Both the position numbers and the translations under genes were made by a program. From assembly GCF_001578185.1 (NCBI RefSeq), contig NZ_CP011008.1, forward strand, positions 2,322,001 through 2,386,000: a DNA stretch of 64,000 nucleotides, given 5' to 3'. Positions within the stretch are counted from its first letter, which is position 1. Each line of letters begins with the position of its first letter. The notes beneath the pieces are model-generated. The model saw only the letters and a list, made by a program, of their open reading frames with translations. It searched no databases and was not told where the DNA came from. Below, piece by piece: positions 8,404-16,847 of this stretch. This stretch comes from Peribacillus simplex (GTDB lineage: Bacteria > Bacillota > Bacilli > Bacillales > DSM-1321).

Positions 8404-8429
8404 AAAAAGTTTCTTTAAGGAAACTTTTT
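8404..8429. promoter_or_regulatory. Perfect 10-bp inverted repeat in the multicopper oxidase leader
   Basis: AAAAAGTTTC and GAAACTTTTT flank a 6-nt centre. The repeat lies between the proposed promoter (8445-8473) and the ribosome site of the oxidase gene, only a few bases from the latter. It could be a repressor operator or an RNA hairpin controlling translation. A T-run follows on the + strand only, so it is not a terminator for the oxidase transcript. Confidence 0.55.
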
Positions 8430-8444
8430 TTTGTATTAGCTATA

Positions 8445-8473
8445 ATTTAAAACAGAGACAATGTTCATGTCAA
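8445..8473 (-). promoter_or_regulatory. Candidate sigma-A promoter for the MCO-ZIP-tatA operon
   Basis: On the minus strand TTGACA (8468-8473) is followed after exactly 17 bases by TTAAAT (8445-8450). The -35 is perfect and the -10 matches 4 of 6 positions. The spacing and its place upstream of the leader hairpin support it. Confidence 0.5.
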
Positions 8474-8590
8474 CATATTTTTGCAAAATGCTTCGTATGC
8501 AAAGACACGCAAGTACAAATCTGTGAGAGGTGCATGAATAATTCATGATCCAACTCTAATTATTAGTTTTTTGTTCAATTTGAGTACAGC

Positions 8591-9259
8591 TTGACTATAT
8601 TTCTAGAAGAAGATGATATTTTTGGTAATGCTAAAGTACACTTCGTTGAAAGAGAAGATTTGGAGTATTTATCGTTCATTTTGAGGAATGGTATGGTGAC
8701 GGCCAAAAATTTGTCAAGCATGAACGCATTGCATAAAGTAGGGGTTTATCTTGGAACGATTAAGGCAAGGAAATTAACGAATGTCAATGTGACCGTTCCA
8801 AATAAGGCAACGATCTACACCATGCAGCATGATCTTCTTATTACCGACTTGATACATGAACTACAATCGGAAAAGCAGGCCGTTGACTTATTTCGAACAA
8901 AGAGGGAAATTCGCTTTTCTATGTTAGGAGAAGGAGATAATCAAAGTAAATTGAAGGCCTACAATGATAATCGAGACCGAATACCAGATGCTGTTTTCTT
9001 TTTAAAGGAACTGATGGGGACGTCTACCACTTGGGTTGTACTGGAATTGAATAAGAAAGATCATAAGCGCTATGATTACAAGATTAAGATGTTTGATGAT
9101 ATGCTTTCCGATGGACGACGGGACCATCAGCTTTACTCCTACGATCAGGTAATCTTTTTTGCGAATGACGTAAAAATTCATAATGCGATCAATCAGGCCA
9201 AACAGCGGTTGATTAATGCCAGAAAGATTACTGTGCGTAATATGGATATGCCAGAGTGA
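8591..9259 (+). CDS. Plasmid-type protein, possibly N-terminally truncated replication-relaxation family
   Basis: 222 residues from a TTG at 8591 with no good ribosome site. The middle (QHDLLITDLIHEL, then R-x-R-IPDAVFFLKEL, WVVLELNKKDHKRYDYKIKMFDD) resembles replication-relaxation (Replic_Relax) proteins of Bacillus plasmids and conjugative elements, which normally carry a winged-helix domain in front. That domain is absent, so the gene is probably truncated. Its last bases overlap a broken resolvase. The family assignment is from pattern resemblance only. Confidence 0.4.
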   Translation: MTIFLEEDDIFGNAKVHFVEREDLEYLSFILRNGMVTAKNLSSMNALHKVGVYLGTIKARKLTNVNVTVPNKATIYTMQHDLLITDLIHELQSEKQAVDLFRTKREIRFSMLGEGDNQSKLKAYNDNRDRIPDAVFFLKELMGTSTTWVVLELNKKDHKRYDYKIKMFDDMLSDGRRDHQLYSYDQVIFFANDVKIHNAINQAKQRLINARKITVRNMDMPE

Positions 9260-9787
9260 GTACCTTAAACCAAGATTCGGAATCTGAAATTCAAATGTTG
9301 AAAAAAGGTTGCGAAGTAATTTACTCCGAAAAGTTTACGGGGACAAAATTTGATTGTCCAAAATTTCGAGAACTACTTTCGGTACCAGAAACTGGAGATA
9401 CACTTGTTGTAACAAAATTTGATCGCTTTGCACGTTCGGTAAAAATGCTATTCAAACAATTAAATGGTTTTCTCTAAAAAGGGGTTAAGGTTCATATACT
9501 CAATATGATAGTAGTGGAAAATACACCAATAGAAAAAAATTGATGTTTAATATCATTAGTTCATTTGCCGAATTTGAAAGAGGTACGATTGTAGAACAAA
9601 CAAGAAGGAAAAGCGATTCCGAAATTAAATCCGGATTCTAAAGAAGGGCGAACAAGAAATATAAAAACAGATTGCACATTCTCTTGATTTATTAAAAACG
9701 AAATCTTATAGACAAGTTGAATAAATGACAGGGATCAGTGTAAGTACCTTGCCGCGGGCGAAAAAACAACACGAAGAAAAAAAGTAA
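9256..9787 (+). pseudogene. Broken serine recombinase (resolvase/invertase family)
   Basis: The first segment (to 9477) reads LKKGCEVIYSEKFTGTKF ... TLVVTKFDRFARSVKML, typical of the resolvase catalytic domain, but the N-terminal Y-x-RVST region with the catalytic Ser is missing. After a stop at 9475-9477 the other frames continue as KGVKVHILNM, then FNIISSFAEFERGTIVEQTRRK, and finally SYRQVE-stop-MTGISVSTL, the C-terminal helix-turn-helix, ending at 9787. At least one stop in the core, one stop in the HTH and frame changes are visible, so it cannot be active. It is a remnant of a plasmid or Tn3-like element together with the preceding gene. Confidence 0.85.
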
Positions 9788-9885
9788 AGGTATTAGTATT
9801 GTGATGCTTGATGTGAAGATAATAAATAAAAGGAAGTGAAATCTATGTTTATGATATTTTGAGGTTGTCAGTCTATTAATATTCG

Positions 9886-10155
9886 TTATTTAAATGCTTG
9901 ATAAAATAGTGGAAAATGATCTTTAATGATATAAACAGCCTTATATTCACTCAATTTTCGTTTCTTCTTGATGAGGAGTAATTGTCGCATTTGAAGCATA
10001 TTGGGGGAACAAAGAAGGATGCTAATTAATTGTCCATATAGATGACACTCTAATCTTTCCAGTTTTACAAAATTACATTGCTTAATACGAAAAAATGATT
10101 TCCATGTTTTAAAGTTAAGTTCAATTTGCCAACATAATGAGTAAAAACGCCATCC
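9886..10155 (-). pseudogene. C-terminal remnant of an IS4-type transposase
   Basis: On the minus strand an open frame ending at 9886 reads [18 protein letters not shown], then [18 protein letters not shown], which is the C-terminal end of IS4/IS231-group transposases (R/Y-W-x-IE-x-FK-x-WK followed by ER-x-ECHLYG). The upstream DDE core is gone. No inverted repeats were identified. Confidence 0.7.
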
Positions 10156-10350
10156 TTTCCTATGGTTTTACAGAAAGAATAGCGTATTTTTTCATTTTAA
10201 GGAGGATTTTGTTTTATTAGCTTAATAGCATGGGGTTGCCACCTGGATTCCAAAAAGCCCTAAATTTATTTTTAAAAGTAAGTCGGGGTTTTTGAACCAG
10301 AAAAGTATATTTTTAACTATAAAAACTACGACAAAATTTTTCCTTTTTGC

Positions 10351-11520
10351 CTACTTGCTAAATTCAGCAAGTAAAATATTTTTAAAAGGATTAGGACTGT
10401 TATCTCTACCCAAACTGTTCAAACTGACGACCAACGTATGCTTGCCTCCAAGTGTACCTCCAGCAATAGTAGAAAACCCTAGAATGCCACCTGTGTGTCC
10501 CCATATCGAGACACCGTTTGGAAGCTTAGTTTCATAGATTCCAAGACCATATCCATCAATACCTGCTCTTCCTGTAGGAACTGTAGTAAGCATTTGTTTT
10601 AGTTGCTGTTCCTTCAGTAATTTGCCATCGAGCAAGGAAGAGAAGAATTTATTTAAGTCGTCAGCAGTAGAAATCATATCTCCAGCCGAGCTACCTGCAC
10701 TTGGGTTATAATAGGTAACGTCTTTTATCTCACTTGCTTCGTCTGGTTGGGAATATCCCCGAGCGTGCTTGGTGCCTGGAATAACGCTTGAATTACCAGG
10801 TAGGAATGTATCCGACAATTCAAGCGGTTCAATAATCCGATTTTCAATCTCTTCCGCGTAGCTGTTTCCGGTTACTTTTTCAATAAGAATACCCAGTAAT
10901 ACGTATCCTGTGTTTGAATAGGACCAGCCCTTTCCTGGGTCAAAGTCTGGGGGCAGTGAAATCCCCATCTTCACTAGTTCTTCAGCCGTATACGATTTTT
11001 TTGTATCCATAAAATCAGCGTCTTTTGACCTTGAGTATTCAGCGATACCACTTGTATGGTTCAATATCTGCCGGATGGTAATCTGTTTAGCATTATATCC
11101 GTTTCCTTGAATGACACCAGGCAACCATTTTTCGATGGAGTCGTCTAGACTCAAGCGGTTCTCTCCAGCTAATTGAAGTACAACCGTTGCGGTGAACGTC
11201 TTCGTCACGCTGCCAATGCGAAAACGAAAATCTGTTTTCATTGGTTTCTTGGTGCTCAGATTCGCTACCCCAGCGGCATACCCCCACGTTTTTCCATCCA
11301 CAGAAGTTTTAGCAAGTATCCCTGGGAATCCAAGTTGCAATGTATCCCGCATTGCTTGCTTGACGGAATTATGACCTCGTTGAGTGCTTGTTTGTAACGG
11401 ACTAGATACATTTTGAGTGGGCTCTACTTTTGCAATTGAGGTTGGCGATGTGTATAGCAGGGAACTTCCAGCTAGTAAAAGGGCCAGACTAGCGAATGTA
11501 ATTTGCTTACGTATTTTCAT
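10351..11520 (-). CDS. Secreted serine hydrolase, beta-lactamase / D-alanyl-D-alanine carboxypeptidase family
   Basis: This 389-residue protein has an N-terminal signal peptide (KxRK, then a hydrophobic stretch to about residue 30) and a class C-type penicillin-binding fold. The three active-site boxes are S104-V-T-K107, Y201-S-N203 and H342-T-G344. This set is typical of the R61-like/alkaline D-peptidase and serine hydrolase group (Pfam Beta-lactamase); the H-T/S-G box rather than K-T-G argues against a true class A beta-lactamase. It probably acts on peptidoglycan peptides or related D-peptides or esters at the cell surface. It stands alone between remnants of mobile elements. Confidence 0.88.
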   Translation of the reverse strand: MKIRKQITFASLALLLAGSSLLYTSPTSIAKVEPTQNVSSPLQTSTQRGHNSVKQAMRDTLQLGFPGILAKTSVDGKTWGYAAGVANLSTKKPMKTDFRFRIGSVTKTFTATVVLQLAGENRLSLDDSIEKWLPGVIQGNGYNAKQITIRQILNHTSGIAEYSRSKDADFMDTKKSYTAEELVKMGISLPPDFDPGKGWSYSNTGYVLLGILIEKVTGNSYAEEIENRIIEPLELSDTFLPGNSSVIPGTKHARGYSQPDEASEIKDVTYYNPSAGSSAGDMISTADDLNKFFSSLLDGKLLKEQQLKQMLTTVPTGRAGIDGYGLGIYETKLPNGVSIWGHTGGILGFSTIAGGTLGGKHTLVVSLNSLGRDNSPNPFKNILLAEFSK

Positions 11521-11908
11521 AAGGCATTCCTCTCCTCTATTAATATTGTATAGGTGATTTCTTACTGTTCCTTACCTCCTGGCAAGGCTTAGGGAAAAGG
11601 CCCTCTCATATAGATAGATTAAACCCCCAGTACAAAGGTATCTATCAATATCAACAATTTGAGCCATTTAAATCTCCATCCCTTCTATAACAAAATTATT
11701 TAAAGGTATGAAAGCATAATATGTAACCTTAGTTATTGTAGATTAGCACAACATGAGATATACCATCAACCTATATTTTACTATTTTATCCATAATATGT
11801 ATTGAGGGGGAGTGTAAATTCGAATCATTTCCGTACCCAAACCATTGATCGTCTTTTTCACCTATTATAATTAGGTATTTAGAATTTCATTTTATAAATC
11901 ACAGTGAA
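11521..11908. other. Gap between serine hydrolase and IS1182 insertion
   Basis: 388 bases of AT-rich sequence upstream of the minus-strand serine hydrolase. Its promoter must lie here, but I could not choose a convincing -35/-10 pair. I see no gene. Confidence 0.4.
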
Positions 11909-11933
11909 AAAGGATCTTCAACGAAGATCCTTT
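11909..11933. repeat. Left copy of the 25-bp target duplication (terminator hairpin)
   Basis: This 25-bp sequence is a perfect hairpin (11-bp arms AAAGGATCTTC / GAAGATCCTTT, 3-nt loop). The same 25 bases recur in the same orientation at 13676-13700, immediately flanking the IS1182 element, so I read them as the target-site duplication. Confidence 0.85.
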
Positions 11934-11941
11934 CAGACTGT

Positions 11942-11978
11942 AGACAAACTCTAGGAAAATCGAGTTTGTCTATTTTTT
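11942..11978 (+). terminator. Terminator hairpin inside the left end of the IS1182 element
   Basis: AGACAAACTC and GAGTTTGTCT pair around a short loop and are followed by a T-run. One arm overlaps the inverted repeat of the element. It would stop read-through into the IS from the left. Confidence 0.6.
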
Positions 11979-11998
11979 ATGAGTTGTACAATTTGGCC

Positions 11999-12123
11999 GT
12001 TGATTTCCACTCCAGGCACTCGCTTTCCGCGGGCGGTCGGGGAGCCTCCTCGGCTTTCGCCTGCGGGGTCTCCCCTAGACGCGCTTTTCCCGCAGGAGTC
12101 TCGTACCTTCCGTTCCAATCAAC
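11999..12123 (-). repeat. GC-rich dispersed repeat, copy 1 (inside the IS)
   Basis: About 125 bp, far richer in GC than its surroundings, bounded by GTTGATTTCC and CCAATCAAC, with internal complementary blocks (GCGGGCGGTC, GGGGAGCCTCCTCGG, CTGCGGGGTCTCCCC). A second copy in the opposite orientation is at 44441-44538. I recall very similar repeats scattered in many Bacillaceae genomes, but cannot give a verified name. It is not protein-coding as far as I can see. Confidence 0.7.
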
Positions 12124-12206
12124 TTTGTCTTATCTTTTAGATAAACACTTTTGCCCTGAGTCGCTTTTGTTTTAAAATAGAAGTATTAAAACTTGAGGTG
12201 ATGAGG

Positions 12207-13564
12207 ATGCTTTCGAAACATAATTCTATTCAGCGAGATCAACTTGAAATGATTACGTTAGATCAACTGGTGCCACCGAACCATTTGGTTCGTAAACTAG
12301 AGGCTGCCATTGACTTCACTTTCATTTATGACTTGGTGAAAGATATGTATTCAGAGGTAGGACGCCCAAGTATTGATCCAGTTATTTTAGTTAAACTGCA
12401 TTCATTCAATATACCTTCGGTATTCGTTCCATGCGTAAAACGATTGAAGAAGTTGAAACTAATATGGCTTACCGTTGGTTCTTAGGCTATGGTTTCCATG
12501 ATAAAGTACCTCATTTCTCTACGTTTGGGAAAAATTATGAGCGACGCTTTAAAGATACAGACCTGTTTGAACAGATTTTCTATCGCATTTTAATGACAGC
12601 TGCTAATAAAAAGTTAATAAGTGCTGAACACGTTTTCGTGGATTCCACACATGTGAAAGCCAGTGCGAATAAACGGAAATTTGAAAAGAAAATCGTTCGT
12701 AAAGAAACACGAGCGTATCAAGGGCGTCTTCAAGAAGAAATCAATCAAGATCGTGAAAACCATGGAAAGAAGCCTTTTCCATCAGATAAATTTGATAAAG
12801 AAGAGACCAAAGAGATTAAAGAAAGTACAACGGATTCTGAGAGTGGCTACTATGTGAAAGATGAACGAACAAAACAGTTTGCCTATTCATTCCACGCGGC
12901 CGCAGACCGCAACGGTTTTATATTGGGAACGATTGTAACACCTGGAAATATACATGACAGTCAGATCTTAGAGCCACTAGTTGAACAAGTGATTGAGAAA
13001 ATTGGAAAACCGGAAGCCGTTGCCGCAGATGCAGCTTATAAAACACCAGCGATTACAAGCTACCTTTTTAACAAAGAAATCATACCGGCTTTACCTTATA
13101 CACGTCCTCGCACCAAAGAAGGATTTTTCCGCAAACAGGACTATGTATACGATGAACATTTTGATTGTTACCTTTGTCCTTCGGGAGAGCTATTAAAGTA
13201 CTCAACAACCAATAAAGAGGGCTATCGCGAGTATAAATCACCCAAACACACTTGTGCGACATGCTCATTTTTATCTCAGTGTACAGAAAGCAAAGACCAT
13301 CAAAAAGTGGTGACACGGCATATTTGGCAAACACATGTGGAAGAAGCCGATCATCTGCGTCATCATCAAGATGTAAAAACTATATATGCGAAACGTAAAG
13401 AAACGATTGAGCGTGTATTCGCAGATGCAAAAGAAAAGCATGGTATGCGTTGGACAACTTTAAGGGGACTTAAAAAATTGTCGATGCAGGCGATGCTTAC
13501 TTTCGCTGCCATTAATTTAAAGAAGATGGCCAATTGGACATGGGGAGGTCCAAAAATGGCCTAA
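12207..13564 (+). pseudogene. IS1182-family transposase, frameshifted
   Basis: The first part (from ATG 12207, GAGGTG upstream) reads MLSKHNSIQRDQLEMITLDQ, then LVPPNHLVRKLEAAIDF, the usual IS1182 N-terminus. Near 12400 the frame is lost: KLH should continue as FIQYTFGIRSMRKTIEEVETN, but one T is missing, and the sequence goes on in another frame to 13564. That second part keeps the DDE core: FVDSTHVKASANK, AADAAYKTP, RKETIERVFADAKEKHGMRWT, and a CPSGELL...CATCSFLSQC zinc-like cluster. IS1182 transposases are usually one continuous frame of about 450 residues, so I treat this as a mutation rather than programmed shifting. Confidence 0.85.
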
Positions 13565-13624
13565 CATAGTGGGCTCGTAGAACCCCAATCTCCTAACTTC
13601 AGGCAAAAATTCAAAGGGCATCTC

Positions 13625-13663
13625 AAAAAGGGGTTCGGAATTTTTTAATTCCGAACCCCTTTT
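13625..13663. terminator. Terminator hairpin at the right end of the IS1182 element
   Basis: A long perfect inverted repeat (AAAAGGGGTTCGGAATT with its complement AATTCCGAACCCCTTTT) around a T4 loop follows the transposase gene and abuts the right inverted repeat. It can act in both directions. Confidence 0.75.
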
Positions 13664-13675
13664 GTCTACAAACTG

Positions 13676-13700
13676 AAAGGATCTTCAACGAAGATCCTTT
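13676..13700 (-). terminator. Right copy of the duplicated hairpin; terminator of the glycosyltransferase gene
   Basis: Identical to 11909-11933. On the minus strand it lies about 95 bases beyond the stop of the glycosyltransferase gene, so it was probably that gene's terminator before the IS1182 element inserted beside it. Confidence 0.65.
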
Positions 13701-13793
13701 TGATGATTCAATTGACGTGTTACTTCGATAATCTCTTCTAGGAGTGATACAGATGTCAATCGATCATTTTTCTGACCGTACCCCTTATATGCC

Positions 13794-14993
13794 TTAGAAG
13801 ATACCCGAACTTACCTTTTTTAAGTACTCATCTATAGCCGTTAGAGCTTCTTTTGCTCCACCTGCTTTTTTAAAGCTATTGCTCAACTTCTTAGCATTTT
13901 CCCGATAAGCAGGATTGGACAATACCTCTTGAACGGATTCTTGTAGCTTTTCTATGCTTACTTCATGTGGATCAATTCTAAACCCGGCTTGAAGTTCCTC
14001 TAATCGATTAGCGATCATAGGCTGATCTGAGGTCTGGGGGATGACGACAAGGGGCACTTCATAATAGAGAGCCTCGCTCGTACTATTCATTCCTCCATGG
14101 GTAATGAAGACGTCCGTATGATTTAAAACTTCAAGCTGCGGTAAATATCTACGTACAATGAAGTTTTCCGGCAAAGGCTGCAGCTTGGCTAAATCAGTAG
14201 CCATGCCCACTGAAAATATGACTTTCCCCTCAAAGTTTCTAAAAGCCTCTACACAGGTTTGAAAGAAAGATTCAAATCCTTGCAATATGGTACCCATTGA
14301 AATATACAGTACTTTCTGGTCTTTGAGTTCCTCTAACGGAAAATCATGTGTTTGCACCCGTTTCGTGATGGAAGGACCGATAAATACATATGAATCATCC
14401 ATATATTCTCCACCTGGTTGAAACTCTCTGCTTGTATAGATAATATTCAAATCAGAAGTATTCATCATAAATTGGAAGTGGTGCTTTACCTTCACACCGA
14501 AACGTTCCTGGATCCGTTCCGTTATAGTCGAATTTTCTTTCTCGATTTCCGGCGATGGATTTAGAGGAAGACCTCTGCCACTTTCTAGCATTTTCAGGAA
14601 TTGCTCCTGAGGAATAGCGAAGGAAGATGATGAAGAGATAGAAGGAATGTTTAAATAGTCTTTGACCAGCAGTCCCGCACCAAATGTATCATGATACACA
14701 TAATCAAATGGGATGGAATCAGCTAATTCTTGAACAACAGCCAAAATATCATAGGAAAGTTTTAATTGGATTTGCATAAATTCATGGATACTAGTGACTT
14801 TTTGAGGTGTTAATCCCTTTAAATGATTAGGATGAAGGTATACATTAGCACCCAAACCTTCAATTCTCTCTTTAAATTCTTCAGTGGTTACGTAATGAAC
14901 AGAATCTCCACGATCAATTAAAGCTTTTACTACACCAAGAGTCGGATTAACATGGCCCTCAGCTGGAATATTTATCATTAATACATTCATCAA
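13794..14993 (-). CDS. Macrolide-type (MGT/YjiC) UDP-glycosyltransferase
   Basis: A 399-residue GT-B glycosyltransferase of family GT1. The N-terminal acceptor half opens with [20 protein letters not shown], whose His is the usual catalytic base. The C-terminal half has the nucleotide-sugar site [21 protein letters not shown] followed by P-x2-SDQP-x2-A-x-R. Family members such as YjiC and macrolide-inactivating MGTs glucosylate flavonoids, macrolides and other small molecules in the cytoplasm. It lies between an IS1182 and an IS3 element, so acquisition with them is possible. Nothing shows that it acts on the product of the nearby NRPS locus. Confidence 0.9.
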   Translation of the reverse strand: MMNVLMINIPAEGHVNPTLGVVKALIDRGDSVHYVTTEEFKERIEGLGANVYLHPNHLKGLTPQKVTSIHEFMQIQLKLSYDILAVVQELADSIPFDYVYHDTFGAGLLVKDYLNIPSISSSSSFAIPQEQFLKMLESGRGLPLNPSPEIEKENSTITERIQERFGVKVKHHFQFMMNTSDLNIIYTSREFQPGGEYMDDSYVFIGPSITKRVQTHDFPLEELKDQKVLYISMGTILQGFESFFQTCVEAFRNFEGKVIFSVGMATDLAKLQPLPENFIVRRYLPQLEVLNHTDVFITHGGMNSTSEALYYEVPLVVIPQTSDQPMIANRLEELQAGFRIDPHEVSIEKLQESVQEVLSNPAYRENAKKLSNSFKKAGGAKEALTAIDEYLKKVSSGIF

Positions 14994-15259
14994 CTTTCAT
15001 TCCCCTTTTCAATAATATATAAATCACTCAATCTCTTTTCATGATACATACCATTCTTATCTTTTTCCAATATAAACCATCGTATTTATCTATAAGGGGT
15101 GAGGCAAGAATTATTTCTTTTTTAAGCCATTCACTAAAGACAATAGTGATTTGAGCTATTAATTAAGTTCTACGTCACGTGGACAAAGTTTCGCTAGATC
15201 ATAAAGAAAGAGACTCAATGCACATAACCCTGTCAAGTAGACAATAAAAAAAGAGTATT

Positions 15260-16126
15260 TCAAGCTACGGCCTTTTCTCGGTATTCAACCGGGGGAAGGC
15301 CGTTAAATTTTTCTTGGAAGCGATCAGTATTATAGAAGTCTATATACTCCTGAATAGCTACATAAGCTTGCTCTGCAGTTTTTGGCCGCACCAAATATAA
15401 CTTCTCTGTTTTTAAATGAGAGAAGAAACTTTCGATACACGCGTTATCATGACAATTACCACGACGAGAGTGGCTTCCTTGAATACCAAGTTCTTTTACC
15501 TGCTTTTCGTATGATTTCGTCGTATATTGGAATCCTTGATCAGAGTGAAGAAGGGCACCCTTTTCAAATGACTTGTCCCTTAACTGATTCAACGTATTAT
15601 GAACTAATTCAAGATCGTTTCGTGTAGAAACTTCCCATGCCACAATTTCATTATTATACAAATCTAAAACGGCAGATAGGTAGGCAAACGTGTCTCCAAT
15701 CCGTACATAGGTTATATCTGTTACTAACTTTTGTAACATGGACTCTGCATAGAACTCACGGTTTAAAACATTTTTAAATACAACGGATCCTCTTCGGCCA
15801 TAGAATGAGCGTTTCTTTCGAATAACAGATGTAACCCCCAATTCTCTCATCAAACGACGAACACGCTTATGATTGACAACGATTCCCTCTCTGAATAAAG
15901 ATCGAGTCATCCTTTTATATCCGTAGTATGGATGTATCTTATGAATGGCTAATATATGTTCTTTTATCCATAGGTTTTTCTCAAGTCTTAGAGAACGTTT
16001 AGACTGAGTCTTCCGCCATTTGTAGTAACCAGCTCTTGAAACTTCACCGATTTTTAATAGCCACGCGAGTGGGTGTGTTTTCCTCAATCCATCAATTACT
16101 TGAAACCTTTCGGCTTTCAGGACCAT
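15260..16126 (-). CDS. IS3-family transposase OrfB (DDE integrase domain)
   Basis: 288 residues. HTH_21-type region first (HKIHPYYGYKRMTRSL, VNHKRVRRLMRELGV), then the rve integrase core: VTDITYVRIGDTFAYLSAVLDLYN (first D), LHSDQGFQYTTKSY (second D) and SRRGNCHDNACIESFFSHLKTE (E), ending in FYNTDRFQEKFNGLPPVEYR. It overlaps OrfA by 10 bases in the -1 frame. The minus-strand heptamer AAAAAAG (16153-16159) in the end of OrfA is a standard slippery site, so the working enzyme is probably an OrfAB fusion made by -1 frameshifting. Confidence 0.93.
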   Translation of the reverse strand: MVLKAERFQVIDGLRKTHPLAWLLKIGEVSRAGYYKWRKTQSKRSLRLEKNLWIKEHILAIHKIHPYYGYKRMTRSLFREGIVVNHKRVRRLMRELGVTSVIRKKRSFYGRRGSVVFKNVLNREFYAESMLQKLVTDITYVRIGDTFAYLSAVLDLYNNEIVAWEVSTRNDLELVHNTLNQLRDKSFEKGALLHSDQGFQYTTKSYEKQVKELGIQGSHSRRGNCHDNACIESFFSHLKTEKLYLVRPKTAEQAYVAIQEYIDFYNTDRFQEKFNGLPPVEYREKAVA

Positions 16127-16419
16127 TCCTTCCCATGTAGATTTGGATTGCGCTTTTTTAAATAGTCCACCTGCGCTTTCAGATAAGCATTTTCTTCTTC
16201 AACACTAGAAAAATTCTTACGGTTCCATACACCACGTTGGTCTTCAAACAGCTCATTATTTTGCACTTTCTTTACCCAATTCGCTATTTGCGCATCACTT
16301 TTGATACCAAATCTCTCACGAAGCTGACGATAAGACCAGCCTTCTTCCAACTTCAAACGAACGACTTCTCGCTTTAATTTTTCTGTATATGTTTGAAAGG
16401 TTTGCCCTTTTTTTGCCAT
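16117..16419 (-). CDS. IS3-family transposase OrfA (helix-turn-helix)
   Basis: 100 residues from the ATG at 16419, preceded by GGGAGGGG; an upstream in-frame extension to 16506 has no ribosome site. It contains the helix-turn-helix EKLKREVVRLKLEEGWSYRQ followed by FGIKSDAQIANWVKKV and a C-terminal leucine-zipper-like stretch (SSVEEENAYLKAQVDYLKK). The slippery A6G run at 16153-16159 lies in the L-K-K codons near its end and would feed ribosomes into OrfB. Confidence 0.9.
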   Translation of the reverse strand: MAKKGQTFQTYTEKLKREVVRLKLEEGWSYRQLRERFGIKSDAQIANWVKKVQNNELFEDQRGVWNRKNFSSVEEENAYLKAQVDYLKKRNPNLHGKEWS

Positions 16420-16525
16420 AGAAAAATCCCCTCCCAGATAGACTGTTAAGAACATTTTATCATGCTCTCTTTTTTCTCTGTCTACCTGTAGGGGATAATA
16501 CCACAATTCAATTGAAGTGAGTCTC

Positions 16526-16847
16526 TTTTTTTATGAGTGTGTATTGTATTCGGATTTTATTCTAACATGATTAATATCGTTTAGGGCCTGGAAAAGTGTG
16601 AAGGGAAGTGAGTCGCCGAGATGGTGATTTAAAGACGATTATCTTTTCTTTTGTGTATAACTTCATCATTAAATCGCTTTAAATGCGTTATAGGGATATA
16701 AGTATATAATTGTAATTTTTACTTTTTTTTGTAGTAGGGGTAAATTTTGTATGATATTATGTTAGATGGAAAATCTAGATAATGCTGGAAAAGGGGGGTG
16801 CAGATTGGGTGTCCAAACTATTGTAAAAACTTAAGGAGCTCGTCTTC
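16526..16847. other. Leader region of the NRPS locus
   Basis: 320 AT-rich bases between the IS3 element and the exporter gene. The promoter of the krs-like operon must be here. Weak -35/-10-like pairs occur near 16718-16755 (TTTACT to TAAATT at 17 bases; TATGAT at 16750), none convincing. No riboswitch or strong hairpin was seen. AAGGAG lies before the ATG at 16848. Confidence 0.4.

Larger units (their letters stand above)
11934..13675 (+). mobile_element. IS1182-family insertion sequence (frameshifted)
   Basis: The element is 1742 bp, bounded by imperfect inverted repeats: CAGACTGTAGACAAA at the left and, read inward from the right, CAGTTTGTAGACAAA (13 of 15 match). Both outer ends abut identical 25-bp terminator hairpins. 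Just inside each end lies a further transcription-terminator hairpin (11942-11972 and 13625-13663), which would shield the transposase from outside transcription. A GC-rich dispersed repeat (11999-12123) lies between the left end and the transposase gene. The transposase has a frameshift, so the copy is probably not autonomous. Confidence 0.85.
15210..16525 (-). mobile_element. IS3-family insertion sequence (IS150-like)
   Basis: About 1316 bp with two overlapping reading frames on the minus strand. GAGACTCA at 15210 and its complement TGAGTCTC ending at 16525 look like the outermost inverted-repeat bases, and a second shared block (CCCTGTCAAGTAGACA against a diverged CCCCTACAGGTAGACA) lies inside. 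I could not find a convincing target duplication, so the exact ends are approximate. Both reading frames appear intact. Confidence 0.8.

Noticed and set aside
10252-10293. Terminator hairpin after the serine hydrolase
   Set aside because: The arms (AAAAAGCCC / GGGGTTTTT) are short and imperfect with a 23-nt loop, too weak to support.
11966-12175. A 69-codon open frame across the GC-rich region
   Set aside because: It is a by-product of the dispersed repeat; the same repeat at 44441 gives a different frame and no protein family fits.
12207-13564. Programmed frameshifting in the IS1182 transposase
   Set aside because: There is no slippery heptamer at the break and the missing T explains the shift; I treat it as a mutation.
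13794-14993. Glycosyltransferase as a tailoring enzyme of the lipopeptide
   Set aside because: It is on the other strand, separated by an IS3 element, and kurstakins are not known to be glycosylated.
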